64,000 nt of DNA from the NCBI RefSeq assembly GCF_036417845.1, contig NC_089981.1, positions 38,880,668 to 38,944,667 on the forward strand. The letters are read 5' to 3'. Origin of the DNA: Apteryx mantelli. Its lineage: Eukaryota; Chordata; Aves; Apterygiformes; Apterygidae. The first letter of the stretch is position 1. Each line of letters begins with the position of its first letter. The notes under the pieces were generated by a model. It was not told where the DNA came from, ran no database searches, and saw only the letters and a program-made list of their open reading frames with translations. This document shows positions 37,225 to 49,045 of the stretch, piece by piece. Both the position numbers and the translations under genes were made by a program.

Positions 37225-39634
37225 CTTGTACTGAGACTTGCAGTTTTTGTTCCAGTAGGTGACTCCAATCCTTCCCCTGGCTTTGAGGATTTCTCTCTGT
37301 TCATTTGCTGCAGTATTGAGTTCAACTCACTAATAACATTAGCCTTTGGGCCTGAGAGAATTGGGCTTTTCACCTCCGTCACATCACCCCATAGCTTAGA
37401 TGTCCTTTGGGGAACAACTTTAGCCATATTGGGCTGTGCACTGATTGGAGGTGGGGGTGGAGCAGGAGGAGGAATAACAAAGCTGTCTACAGTTTCTTCA
37501 GTTAGCGCATCTTTGTAAAGTGCATTGCTTTTGTTGATTATGGGCTTCATTTTTGGCTTAGGAGGTACTGGGGGTTTGTCCACCAGAAATGTTTGCCCAT
37601 CTGCATAGACTGTACAAGTATCCAAGTTCTCGCCACCTTCTGAGGACAAGGTAGAGATGCTGGACACTGTTGAGATAGTGCTGGTTGTCTCTAAGTGATG
37701 GTCACTACTACTTCGACTGTCTACCTCCTCAATCCCAGAGTCAGTGACGTTATCAAAGCTTTCAGGGGGTGGCAGGAAGGAGGCAGGCAAACAGTTTGAA
37801 AGACCCACTTGCTTTTTACTGTCTAAGGAGTTGGTTGACTGGCTGGGGGTAAATGGCGCAGGTGAAGGTGCTCCATTTTTCCTTTGCTTCATCAAGTCTG
37901 TCAGAGCAGAACCAGGAGGCAAGCGGTCGTCGGGGATATCAAAGCTGTTAGCGAACTCCAAGGGGGGCGGTAGTGGCTCAGTAAACATAAAATCTTCATC
38001 AATATCAACTGATGCTAAGGGTGGGGGAGGGATGCGGAAGGGCAAGATGACAGGGTCATCGACGGAGCTCGCTGCGACAATGGTTTTGCAGGGGGATGCT
38101 GGTGGCTCCGGTGCAGCGGGTACACTCAGCTCACCCTCCACATCCTCACTCCCTTCCTGTCTCTCTGACAGGGAGTTTTCAGGGTTCGGTTCCGTTTCTG
38201 CTCTCTTCTCCTCTTCATCTTCAGGTGTGTCGTCCGACTTTGCTATGTCCACAGTATGAACCATTAACAAACCAGCTGACTTCTGCTGTGAAGTATCCAC
38301 AATGTTTATCAACATGTTCTTCTTCTCCTCAGCCTTCTTTTCTTTCCCCACATCTGTTTCATACTTGTTCTCAGTCTCCTGCCTTCTCAATGGACCACGC
38401 GTATTTTGCCTAGTGACAGTAGCAGTAACAGGAAATGTCGTTTCAATATTGGGTCGCAGCTTTGTATCGATGTAAAGTGGTTTGTTAAGGTCTGCTTTAC
38501 CAGCTTCTCCTTTGCCTGGAATTTGCTGTGTTTGTTCTTTCATGGCTCTGTCCCTGGCAGAGAGAGCAAGGGCTAGCGGTGAGTTTGGGTCTAATAGCTT
38601 TCCTGTGACCGGGTGAACGTAGTTATCTGAGCTGGATGCATTCGTGGACTTAGCTGCCACCGTACTGTTTTCAGTACCTTTTGTTTTGGATGAAGCGTTT
38701 AATGTCCTTGAATCACTTTGACTGCTGGGTTCACTACTATTAAAAAGATTTTCAGACTCTCTGGATGTGGGGACCGGAGATGGTGACATAAGCTGTCGAA
38801 AACCTTCTTCACTACTAAACATTCCTTCATCAGTAAATTTAGATTGCCTCATACGTGGTGTTGGTGGTGTTAGCCCAACATCCTCGTCTCCTAAGTCTGT
38901 TGAAAGGAAGGCTGGAGAATTGCGCCTTGCTTCCAACCGCTTTTCCCGGTCCCTCACTGCTCCAGCAATGGCTGCTGCAAATGGGCTGCTGACGCCTAAA
39001 TTATCATCAGGTCTGAGTTGCCCAGGTTGCTCTGAAGACTGAGGATCAATTTCCATGCTGCTCCCTTGGCTGCTCTTCCCACTACTGCTGGTAGACGGTT
39101 CTTTCACAATGATTGTTGGAATTGGAATAGAGCAAGTCTTCTCCGGACTGTCTTCAACATTAGACTGCTTCACCAGCATCCCCTTCCTCCGTGCTGGTTT
39201 GGCTGGCACATAAACTGCTTTGCTTGCAATCTTCCCAACTTCAGAATACGGGTTTTCTGGCATCTGACCTCTCTTCCTGAAATTTGCCTGAGATGTGGCA
39301 CTCCTACTGTACAAGTCCTCCGAATCCAGCGAGTAACGGTCCAGTTCTCGTCTGTAATAGATCCCTTTGTCCCGTATCATCGTTCCCACATTTTCAGGCC
39401 TAACCAAAGAAATTTTTGAACCTGAATTCTGATTAAATGCAGGTTTAATTGTTCCATAGCTCCTTGATGTTGGGGACTTGGGAGAGTTGTACAGAGACGG
39501 AGAAGGTGGTGGTGGTGAAGGGGGTAAGGACTGTGGTGGTGGTGGGATATCTTCAGAGGTGTCAGGCATCGAAAGACTTCTGGTAAATTTCAACATAGGA
39601 GGAGCCAAAAACTGCCGTTCTTCCTCCGTTATTC
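37225..39634 (-). CDS. SHANK2: SHANK2 giant proline-rich exon
   Basis: A 2410-nt exon (802 whole codons, split codons at both ends). The acceptor is CTGATTTTTAG|GAATAA and the donor AGTACAAG|GTAACT. It starts ITEEERQFLAPPMLKFTRSL and forms the long Pro/Ser-rich region of Shank2, a master scaffold of excitatory postsynaptic densities. Visible parts include: a proline cluster at codons ~30-47; NPYSEVGKIASKAVYVPAKP; a Homer-type ligand PPLEF at codon ~556; and the cortactin-SH3 ligand KPPVPPKP at codon ~686. A PPAPPPPP run follows, then KANVISELNSILQQMNREKS near the end. The frame is fully open, and the first and last codons complete in frame with the neighbouring exons. Open frames on the opposite strand are shadows. 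Confidence 0.98.
37554..37577 (-). other. SHANK2: Cortactin SH3-binding motif in SHANK2
   Basis: Encodes KPPVPPKP, followed by KMKPII. This is the established cortactin-binding site that gave Shank2 its name CortBP1. It fits the +xxPxxP/PxxPxK type of SH3 ligand. The matching SH3 domain is encoded by the neighbouring gene at 6172-6990. Confidence 0.93.
37953..37967 (-). other. SHANK2: Homer EVH1-binding motif in SHANK2
   Basis: Encodes PPLEF within LPPPLEFANSF. It fits the PPxxF consensus recognised by Homer EVH1 domains, the known bridge between Shank and group I metabotropic glutamate receptors. Confidence 0.85.
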
Positions 39635-40767
39635 CTAAAAATCAGAAAGTATATTTAAAACACTGACTTCCACTGGTTTCCCTCATATTGTATTATTTCT
39701 GTATACAACCTAAATTGCTACAGTACATTTCACATGGCGTGAAGCATATGTGAAATTATGAAAGGGCTCTTTTGGCCGATTCCTATCATAAACATTTTTT
39801 CTCATTGAACTTCCAGAGACCTAGTTGCCAGAATTTAAAAGAATGCTACAGAATTTTAACTAAGCTGATCACTAATGTGTAGGCAAATGTTTTGGTTTTA
39901 TGTATCATCAAGGTAGCTGTAGAGAAGGGCATTTTCTTTGAAAATTATCAAGCAGGGAAGACATTCTTTGCAGAAGAGTAGCTCATGACTGGCTCTAGTA
40001 CTCTCTACATGCATAAAATAATGCAACTTAGAAACATAACGAATTTTTAAGATGCACTTGAAGCTTAGCAAAGGGACTGAGAAGATTCTGTTGGGGAAAA
40101 AATCATAATGTTTTATTTAGAAGATAGTATTATATTATTACAAATATGGCTTCTAACATAAATAAACTTAAAAATATCTGGGTATTTTAGATGACCAATT
40201 TTACACAAGTATAATGTGTTCCTAATTTGATAAACATCACTGCTAAGGAAGATTACTACCAAGAGGAAAACAAGCCCAAGTTTGGTCTGTTCTTTTTTTT
40301 CCTCTTGTGTAAAATCATCTTTTGTCATCACTTGGAATGGAAAAAAGCTGATTTTTATTCCATTTGATCAAGAAGGATTCCTTTGTAAACTGCATAGCAT
40401 TACAATGCTTTTGCCTCAATAACAAGGAAAAAAGAGAACAACATTTTGCCCTAGGTAATGCATTATAATGGACTTGAAAACTGATCATTTTTCCCTCTTC
40501 TCACTGTCTTTCTTTGTCAAAGGGAACTTTCTAAAGAAAGGAATTAAATTATAATTCCATAGTATTTGCCCAATGTCATCAAAGCAGAATGGGGAAATTA
40601 TAGTATCTTAAATGCTTTTTCTTTTTTTTCCTATGAACTGTGTATAAAAAATGAAGCAATCATTCACTGAGGTAAAGATGTTGGAGACATAAGCTTTAAG
40701 AAAGAAGCAAAGTTACTATAAGTATGTAGTTAATGCACAAGTAGACTAGGCATGAGAAGCATTTTAC

Positions 40768-40879
40768 CTATAGATTTTTGTCTTCTCATTGTACCCCGAG
40801 GTATACCCAGAAAAGGACCTTGAGGACTCCCTGGTACAGTGGGCGTCATCACAGCAATACCCTGTCTCTCATACATGGA
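40768..40879 (-). CDS. SHANK2: SHANK2 exon (MYERQG segment)
   Basis: A 112-nt exon (37 codons plus one base). It starts directly with TCC after acceptor TTTTTTTGTAG and ends ATAG|GTAAAA. It encodes SMYERQGIAVMTPTVPGSPQ and continues to MRRQKSI, matching the Shank2 linker between the PDZ domain and the proline-rich region. The final G joins GA of the next exon to give Gly-Ile-Thr-Glu-Glu. Mammalian Shank2 can carry a short insert at this junction; no obvious micro-exon for it was found in the 1.1-kb intron here. Confidence 0.96.
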
Positions 40880-41304
40880 CTACAAAAAAACAAACAAAAA
40901 ACCCCACAAGCATTAGAGCATGCAAGTCTCTCTCTCACATGTAAATAACTCTTCTGTTATATTTTACTATCCCTCTTTCTTAGTTAGAATTCTTATGGAA
41001 AATGACAAATCTGGTATTTTGGGGGGGAAGAGGTGAGGAGAAAGGGAAGGTTGGGTTTTATTTATATATTAATAAAATGACAAGAGCTGTAAGTGGAGTT
41101 AGTTGAAATTATTTACCAGGCAATAGGTTAAATTTCTAGCACATTTCATGCGCTGTGAGAAAAAGCAAACATGAGCAATTGCATTTTGTTTCATTCACTT
41201 CCAAAAACCTCGCCTCACATGGCATAGGTATTAAAGTTCACCAAGCACCAAATCGGCTGCTCTCTTCACTTTGAAGGACAGATGTACTCGTGGTATCTTG
41301 CACA

Positions 41305-41400
41305 GAGCCAAGGTGTCTGGTGCAAGGTTACACAGGAAGGCAGCATTGCAGCTAGGAATGGAGCAAAGTCCCCTGAATCCCACTGCACTAGACCATCCTT
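41305..41400 (-). mobile_element. MIR-like relic
   Basis: The stretch aaggttacacaggaaggcag, continuing through aatggagcaaagtcccctga to gcactagaccat, follows the reverse-complement MIR pattern 'aggtcacacagcaagtcagtggcagagc ... gtgctctaaccactagaccat'. It is strongly diverged. Confidence 0.5.
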
Positions 41401-42240
41401 CTTTCTTCTAGGCAATCAAAAGAATTTCTCACATCCTAGAATAGTCTCAGTTCATGCCTGAAAGCCCCCTTCCATATCAAGCTGCTAAGGACAGCAAAGT
41501 GCTTGTATCAGGACTGGTGCTATTTCAGACAAGTAGGCAATGGAAAAATAAAATCCAGACTGCAGGAAAAACAATTATTTTTCCACACGTAAAGTTCTGC
41601 AGAAGCAAGTTCTGCAATTGAGGAATCCAATTTTCTGAGTTTTGGTGTTTAAATTTTTAATACATGCTATAGTATTAATGTCAATTCTTCCCTTACAAAT
41701 CATCATGTATTATTTAATCAAGATATTTTATATGCCATTAGGAATAATAAAAACCTGCAGTAGAAGAAGCCTTCACATCAGCGAAAATCGTGTGGCTGCA
41801 TGAACTGAACTAGCATACCTTGATTTTCAGCAAAGTATTTTAGCTTGGGTTTAGTGTCGTACCGACACCTCCAAGTTCAGATTTTACTGGTGCCTCACCA
41901 GCTCAGACTACAGGCAAAACAAGTTCACATCTGTTTGAATAACACTGAGGCAATAATTTTGTAAATGTGACAGTCTCAGGATAAATATAAGGACATGATG
42001 AGAAAAGGTACATAGGGGTACCTTCAGGGTATCATCAGGTACGTAGTATCTTCTGTTAAAAAAACTATTATTAGGAATACTGATAGACCATATCTTAAAT
42101 TTACAAGATAATAAAAGGAGAATAAGTGCATAAGCCAATGTTTTTAAATTAATTTCTCTTGTATGCCCAGCACATTGCCAAAATGCCCCCTCAAATCAAA
42201 GTTTCAGAAACAAAAGCAGTATTTCATAGCTACCACTCAC

Positions 42241-42371
42241 ATTCATATCTGTAGCTGAGGGAAAACATCTACTAGAAGGCCGCTGTTTAATAGTTGCCAC
42301 TCTTGAGTCCATGGTTGCATTGTCTGCAATTCTTGATGGCTTGGAAACTGGTACTATTTCATCCACCTTAT
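42241..42371 (-). CDS. SHANK2: SHANK2 exon (KVDEIVP segment)
   Basis: A 131-nt exon between acceptor TTTTATATTACAG and donor ATGAAT|GTGAGT. It has two bases completing an Asp codon plus 43 codons, beginning KVDEIVPVSKPSRIADNATM and ending SSRCFPSATDMN. This matches Shank2 between the KSMTSELEEL exon and SMYERQG. It ends at a codon boundary and joins the next exon in phase 0. Confidence 0.96.
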
Positions 42372-43179
42372 CTGTAATATAAAAGTATTCAGTAAAATAA
42401 ATACCATTTATCCAAAAACTGAAAATCTAAGTATTGCAAGGTCAAAGGAAGAGATTTACTTTTCAAAAAAATGCAAAGAAAAAGATTTTTTGGCATTTTA
42501 ACAAGACAACGCTTGAGCATCATAAGTCGTGCAAGCCGAGCACTTTTTATTGCTGCTACATAACATGCATGCTTTAGTTTTAAGCCTGCATGCATTTAAT
42601 GTTTACTTAGTGTGACTCGAAAAACAATCCTCTTCTTCAAACCTTCAAAATGTGAAGGGAGAATATCTATATAGAAATGGAGAGAAGACCTTTAGAAATA
42701 ATGAATCTGTACAGCACTGTTTCAGATAGAGATAAGCAGACTGTACTTAGTCATCAGAATTTCAGTGATACTTTGGACAATAACAAGTACTCCAGAAGTG
42801 TTCTTTTATGCCTATTCTTCTCAAGTAACTGCATTCTAATCTCTTCATGTTCTCAGATTATTAAATTAGCGTTACTGGTAACCGCATCATTTGTTAAATG
42901 AAACTTTTATATGTACCTTATATTTTAAGAAGGGCACAATCTGGGATAAACCTAAATATATTTAGTTGTGGTCAGAAATAGACTGAACAGGCAAAGTCCA
43001 AATCTGAATGAGAATTTCAACATTTGGATTTGAGATTCTGATCTAGCATATAACATGATGGTAAAATACAGGGAAAATTTTAATCAAGATCTTCCAATGT
43101 TTAGAGTGTTTGTTTTAGCCCCGTCACCAATTTTGATCACAAACAAGATTAATCAGTATTTAATATATCACATTACTCC

Positions 43180-43345
43180 CTCAGACTGAGGGCCTCAAAG
43201 TGCCCTAAACAATCAACTCATTATAGCCTGACAGCTCCTTTATTACCACTCTCCTATTAGTATGAAACTAAGGCATCGAGAAATTCAATGAGTAGCCTAA
43301 GCCAAGAAAGTAATTCAGTTTCTGAACCTGTACTAGAATCCAACT
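43180..43345 (-). mobile_element. MIR-like relic
   Basis: The stretch ttattaccactctcctatta, then gtatgaaactaaggcatcga, then gaaattcaatgagtagccta and on to gaacctgtactagaatcc tracks the reverse-complement MIR core (ttattatccccattttacag; gaaactgaggcacagagagg; ttaagtgacttgcccaaggt). This is one of the clearer old repeats in the window. Confidence 0.6.
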
Positions 43346-45848
43346 TGTATTGCACCCAACAGGTTTCCTTACTACCCCTTTCATCACTTTTGCTTTCCTA
43401 AGAAAGCACAGACTGCAGACTGGCACTGTATCAACTATTCTACAGGTGGTAATTATGTTAATTCAGTGTCTTTTTCTCTTGAAGTTTCACCAAAGTAAGG
43501 ATTCTTTACATAGCCTACAGGTACCGATGAGAGTACGCCACCACTAGGAGTGATTCCTTAGCCTGGCTCCTGGCTTCCACAACCTGACTCAGAGCAACTG
43601 TTACTGCTCAGCAATTAGATCTCTCCCAAATGTTTATTTGCTTCAGCAGAAAAGTGTAACTACTTCATTAGGTTGCTACAGACTTAAGAAAACAGGTCTC
43701 CAGTGGTCTAAAGATGGTGTTACTATGCAAAGTACGGGATTTGGGGATTTTGGCTTTACCTCTCAACTGGAAAGCAGTGCACTCAGGGCCCTGGATGTGG
43801 ATATGGATGGGAATAAGGCAGGTGGAAAAGAGCTTTTGATCTCTCTAAGCAGTAGATCTGGCTGATGTAAGAGTGATTTTTTTTAAATGGGACCAGGTGG
43901 AGAGGGAAGAACTTTTAGCCTTGTGGTTAGGAAGAAGGTTGTCCTAGAGTAGATATTTTGTGTCACGGAGGGTCAAGGAGCAGGCAGGAAAGGGAAAGTT
44001 GAGCAGAATCAGTAAGCTGAACACTGTCGAAAGCTGTCTCACAAGAGTGGTGTTGCTGTTTCCTTTCAATGGAAGTTAGCATTCAATGTTTTCATTAGTC
44101 TACTTTATTTTTGTGTGTTTTAAATCATCCAGTGGAAGGAGAAAAGGAAAAAAAAATCTTAAAACCATCACATGTATTCAAAAATAAAACACACTTCAAA
44201 TCACATTTCATAAGACTTTGTAATACAAACTGTGAACTTCTGAAAGAAAAATATCTGCACTTCTGCTCAGCAAAAGGCATCAGAAAGCAATGGTGTAACC
44301 ATAAACATTTGAACTATACAGCAAAAATATGGCTAGACTGTAGAATCATATTCGGGGGGATCTATCACCAAGAGCTTCAAGGTTGCAGAGATTTCACATT
44401 AAGTCTCTCCAACTCTTTTTATCATCCCAGAAGACCAAACAACTGGTCTTTGGGATACAGAGAGAAGGAAGCTTGGGGAACTGAAGCACTAGGTACTCAA
44501 AATCTGTAAATAAGAAATATAAATATACCATTTAAGAACTGATCCCCTTTATTTTTAACAGACACATATAACCATACACCCATTCAGACAACAAAAAGCT
44601 ACAGGGAAAGAGTGATGAGGCTATGACAGACACTTGAAAAGCATGAAAATATTTGTTCAGGGGATGAAACACACATACCCTCCAACTGCACTGATTTTGC
44701 TCGACAATACTAGAAGTCAGATCTGAATTTTGGATCTGACCAAAATATCAGTTGGTACCAATTCTTAATATCACCTGCTGTCTCCAGTTGGGAAAACTTT
44801 TATTCTGCGCGAGTTTATTGCAGGTTTCTGGTCTGTAGACAGGTTCTCAGTCCTTCTTACCCTATAGCTGCTCCCATTCAAGTGGTGCTTTGTGCCTTTC
44901 CAAATCTAGCTAAAGCACTTCAAAATGGGAGAGGAGATCAGGTTAAAAGCTTAAGGTGTTTCGCAAGAAACGCTTTAGGGGTTCCTTGTGTATTATTTCC
45001 AACGGCAGCACTGCTACATGTGCACAGCTTGTTCTTTTGCTCTACTGTCTTTGATCAGAATGCAAAGGTAGGCTGGAGGGTGGCTTTTTAAAACTGCAAC
45101 AAAAAATTTGAAGCTACAAAAGCAGCCAGTCTGTGGAAAAAGATTTATCCTAAATGGCAGCAGCTACATGGCGGGTCCTGCAGAACACATCAAAATCTTA
45201 GTATCTGGCTGCAACTGCACCACACTTTTGAAGTGAAAGCACTATATAAAATAAAAACATTCTCACTGTATTGTCATACATGTGCTAATTAGGTCAAGAA
45301 AATTAACTGGCTGACTTGTATTTAGCTTCATTCAAACTCATCCCAAAGAAATAAGACATAAGCATATTGGGACAAACTTTCACTTGCCTTTGCCTTTAAC
45401 TAGGCTGTTCATATTCACAGTACCAGCGTGCAAACCATATATGCACCAGAAACACATGTTCAAAAGGCGGCACATGCTGGAATAAGTTGTCAGCCTTACT
45501 AATAGACTTCTCCCCCAACCTTCTTGTGATCTTAAATATTTTGCAGCATGCCTTTCTTGTACCAGTGAGAGGGGAATCTCACAAGCTTGTATTGGAAATT
45601 CTCTGAGGATACCTTTATAAACAGCTTTAACAAAAGAGAGAGAAAAAAGCCACAGAAAGGGTGCAAAAATTTTGCACCTGGTGTGAGGTCTTTTGATGGT
45701 GGCCAAAGCAGCACACCTCCAATGATATTCTTAAAGGCTGTAGGTGGTAGGGAAGGAATACCCTGTACTGGAAAGAGCCTACACTGGAGGTTGGCCATAC
45801 CAGCTGCATTTCATGTTAAACTGGTCATTTAGCAAAGTACAGCCACAA

Positions 45849-45868
45849 GCACACACACACACACACAC
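45849..45868. repeat. (CA)n microsatellite
   Basis: About ten uninterrupted CA units. Confidence 0.95.
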
Positions 45869-47436
45869 TTATAAGGGAGCAATTTGTGGCTGACTGGTAG
45901 AACAACAAAATGTTATTTGCTTTATTTTGATTAACTCCAGTCTCAGAAAGACAGGGAAGAAGAGGCTACGGCTCGCTGGAGAGAGAGCGAGAGACAGAGC
46001 GCAGCTCAACTGTAATCATAGAAGAGGATTTTTAGGCCTACAGTTATTCACTAAGATTCGCCAGAGGAGGAATTCATTACTGTTTTGCCATAGAAACTCT
46101 TCTGAACCTTTACGAAAAGTTACAAAGGGATGTTGAGAGTCAAACACAGGAGCCATGCTACACCTGTGATAATTAGTTACCACTGCTCAAGGGGCTCCTG
46201 GTAACAGCATCCTTTCAGAGAACTGTCAGGGATACCACATGTATAAGCCAGTCTGATGCCTCTGCATGCATATAGCAATTTGAGTGCCACTATATTAAAT
46301 TCCCCCGAGAGAGGCAGCACCAACGGATATAAAATAATTTATTGCAAAGTGCACTTCCATCTGTCCTGTGGGTTATCAGTTGCACCCAAGTTCTGCTCAG
46401 GGTGCCAGCCCTCAGGAAATGAGATGGCCTAAAGGCACAGAAAGTAGTTGCATTTTATCAACATGTAGGTCATCTCTGATGAAAAGCTCTTAATCACAGA
46501 CATAGTAGCACAGTACCCAACAGCATGTCATGACTTTTACATTCTCCAGAGGTCTGGCTGCTAGGTAAGTTGCTTTTTTTTTTTCTTTTTTTGCTTAAGT
46601 AATTAATATCTGATAATTACAGGGGACAGTCTCCTCCTGACAGATTTGTTGCAGGAGGTGGTTCTTATCCCCATAAAATACATTGCTTAGCGACTCCTGT
46701 TTCCAATCCCCAGACTCTCTCAGAGGAAAAATTATAATGCTGCCCATCAAACCACCAGATCCATCATAAAAGGAACTTCGAAAATGAGAGTCAGGTGCCT
46801 AGATAGATCTGGTGGCACGTTTCTATACAGGCCCCAAAAGTTATATATGAGATATGATCCTGGCAACACTACTGATTATACGACACAGCCAAGACATGTG
46901 GATTAGCTCCACCGAGGGTCTTAGAAAGTGAGCTGGTCAGACCCACAGAGGATAAGAATGATCATGGTCCAGTACAGGCTAACCCCAACACCTCAGGCTG
47001 GCATGCCAGAAACACCAGGCAAAGACTGATTGAACACAGTTTTGGAGGCGAGTATTGCCAAGACCTCTATACTTACCACCAAGTCCAGAATGCTTGCTCA
47101 GAGGGGATGGGATAATGGAGAAAGAAAACTCAAAAAACAGCTGCCTCAAGAAATGACTTGTATTTGTAAGAAAAGCAATGAAGGCCTGGCACAGAGTAAA
47201 AAAACGCTCTTATGAATTTAAAGTGAAAGAACAGAGGCAAATGTTCTTCAAATACCAGCAGCACACATTGTTAACAGTGCAAATATAAACTACAAAATGT
47301 TAGACTAACCTAGTCAGCCAGAATACAATGTTAGCCAATGTGGAAATGGTTGAAATCTGCCACTGATGGCCTTATGGCTAAGAATTAAAAGGACAGGCAC
47401 ATTAAAAAAAAAAAAACTAAAAATCCTATGGCGTGG

Positions 47437-48299
47437 TTATTTTTTCTTCCCTCCCCCTTTTGCCTGGCGTGTAGGCATGGGCAATGAGGCCCTCTCGGTT
47501 ATGGCTCTCTGCAGCCGGCCACTGCGACAAGGCAGAGTGGCCTGTGGTGGTTCTCGAGAGTCACTAGTCCCTTCGCCCCCTGGTAAGCACACAGTGGAGG
47601 TTGCCACTGCGTCCTCACCAGTCCATGTCGAGGCACAAGTTAACTCAACATGGGGGGTGGCTCTTTGGGAGATACGTGTCTCAAGGACCTGTGTCCTTGG
47701 CTGTTTGAGGAAAGCTAAAATCTCTGACAGGTAGTTATGGATGGCTCTTGTGGAGGTAGCCACAATGCCTAGCTGTAGCTCCATACGGCCCATGGACTGT
47801 GACATGAGACCCATGGACTGTGCATGCTCCCTCTTGATATTTTCCAGCAGCTGCACAATCCTACTGTTGGTTTCCATCAACAGCTTCTCTCCCTCTGTTA
47901 GCTGGGGCTGCCCTCTCCAACCCCGATCCCTAGGGACAGGCTCAACACCGCGGTGCTCTTCATTCATTTCATCATTTCCCTCCTCCTCCTCAGGAGAGTC
48001 ACTTTCAAACTGAGGAGTCCTACTGAGTGACTGATCCCCAGGAGACTGTATGTCCATGGTACACTCCGGAGTCCGCGCTGGTGTTTGAAATCCCTCAAAA
48101 TCTTCCCCAACGTTGCTGTGCGTTTCAGACGAGGACAATGGCCACTGCCAGCTCTCTGTGGTCCTGGCTGGCGAGTCTTCGTCAGAGGCAGGCACCGAGG
48201 ATTCCTGTTCTTCTGCCGGCGTGGACGGCGAGCTCCCTCTGTGACGGCTGGCTTGCCCCGAGGATCCAGGAACCTCCCCATCTTGTTCCCCAGTGACAT
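47437..48299 (-). CDS. MYB/SANT-like transposon-derived gene, 3' exon
   Basis: An open frame of about 288 codons, ending TAA at 47437-47439. It begins at a good acceptor (GTTGTTGCTCCTCTATTTGATTGCCAG|ATGTCACTG). The product starts DVTGEQDGEVPGSSGQASRH. It has a long Ser/Pro/acidic linker (EEEEGNDEMNEEHRG), a predicted helical or coiled-coil segment (LTEGEKLLMETNSRIVQLLE to NYLSEILAFL, residues ~136-200) and a basic C-terminus (KGGGKKK). This layout resembles the C-terminal half of MYB/SANT-like proteins related to NAIF1 and to the DNA-binding partner of Harbinger transposons, which are common in reptile genomes. The match is recollection of the family; no search was run. The upstream MYB-like part is damaged (see 48580-49045). 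A domesticated gene or a young pseudogene are both possible. Confidence 0.5.
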
Positions 48300-48579
48300 C
48301 TGGCAATCAAATAGAGGAGCAACAACCACTGTATCTGAGGCCAGGTAGATGGAGGTATCTACATGCATTGGACAACACATAGAAAGAAGCCAGTTGGGAA
48401 GCCAGAGTGTATGTGTTTGGGCAAACAGAAGGGCAGACTAAAGTTTAGTGACTGAATTGGGCACGTGGCAGTTGAAGTTATTAACCGCTCTTTTTTATAT
48501 AAATGCACACTGTCCTGTACCCATAACACACACAGCCATGCTGCATCCCAAGGCAGGAACTACCAATTCACCTCATTGT

Positions 48580-49045
48580 GACTGTGACAGGAAATGTCAG
48601 TGAACCTATCAAGAAGCTCACCTATGCACTGCAGTGGTGTCAGTCAGACATCCCTGGGACGAGCTCAGGGCCAAGTGTCCAGTGGAGCTTCCTGTGGTGC
48701 CAGATGTGCTCCACCACTGGCCTGAATGGCAGCCCTTTGTTGTTCTGCAGCTCTGCTGGCTATCTTCTCTTTTGTCCGACGTCTCACATCACCCCCACCC
48801 CCAGTGCCTTCTCTCCCAAATCACTGCTGCAGAGCAATGGTGGCTGTCCACAGCACTTATCCTGTGAGCAATGCCCTCTCCAACATTGGCACAATTTTTC
48901 TTGTTGTTCTCTCCAAAAAATAGTAATGCTTTCTGAGGGCATTGCTCACCAGGATGTCATTGGCTTCTGAAAATACACTTAGTTTTGCCCTCCCCTGGCT
49001 ACCTCTTCCCTTGCCTGAGGGCATACGGTGGAAATGTGGGTGCAA
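48580..49045 (-). pseudogene. Decayed MYB/SANT-like N-terminal region
   Basis: Read on the - strand, the segment from 49045 carries MPSGKGRGSQGRAKLSVFSE and continues to LVSNALRKHYYFLE. This resembles the first helix of the MYB/SANT-like domain of Harbinger-type or NAIF1-like proteins. A stop follows, and then in another frame (about 48790-48690) comes DVRRRTKEKIASRAAEQQRA, which resembles the end of the same domain. The frame switch and stops show damage. A donor-like CATAG|GTGAGC lies near 48630. The intact frame at 47437-48299 lies directly downstream. Confidence 0.45.

Noticed and set aside
37744-38259. 171-codon open frame on the + strand opposite the SHANK2 giant exon
   Set aside because: Mirror of a proline/serine-rich coding exon; composition-driven, with no family resemblance or splice context.
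39636-40767. Expected short SHANK2 insert exon (about 21 nt) known from mammalian isoforms at the QKSI/GITEE junction
   Set aside because: The 1.1-kb intron was read on the - strand for an acceptor-21 nt-donor pattern with a fitting peptide; none was convincing.
44111-44509. 132-codon open frame on the + strand in a SHANK2 intron
   Set aside because: No recognisable family, splice sites or conservation argument; length is within chance for a 64-kb window.
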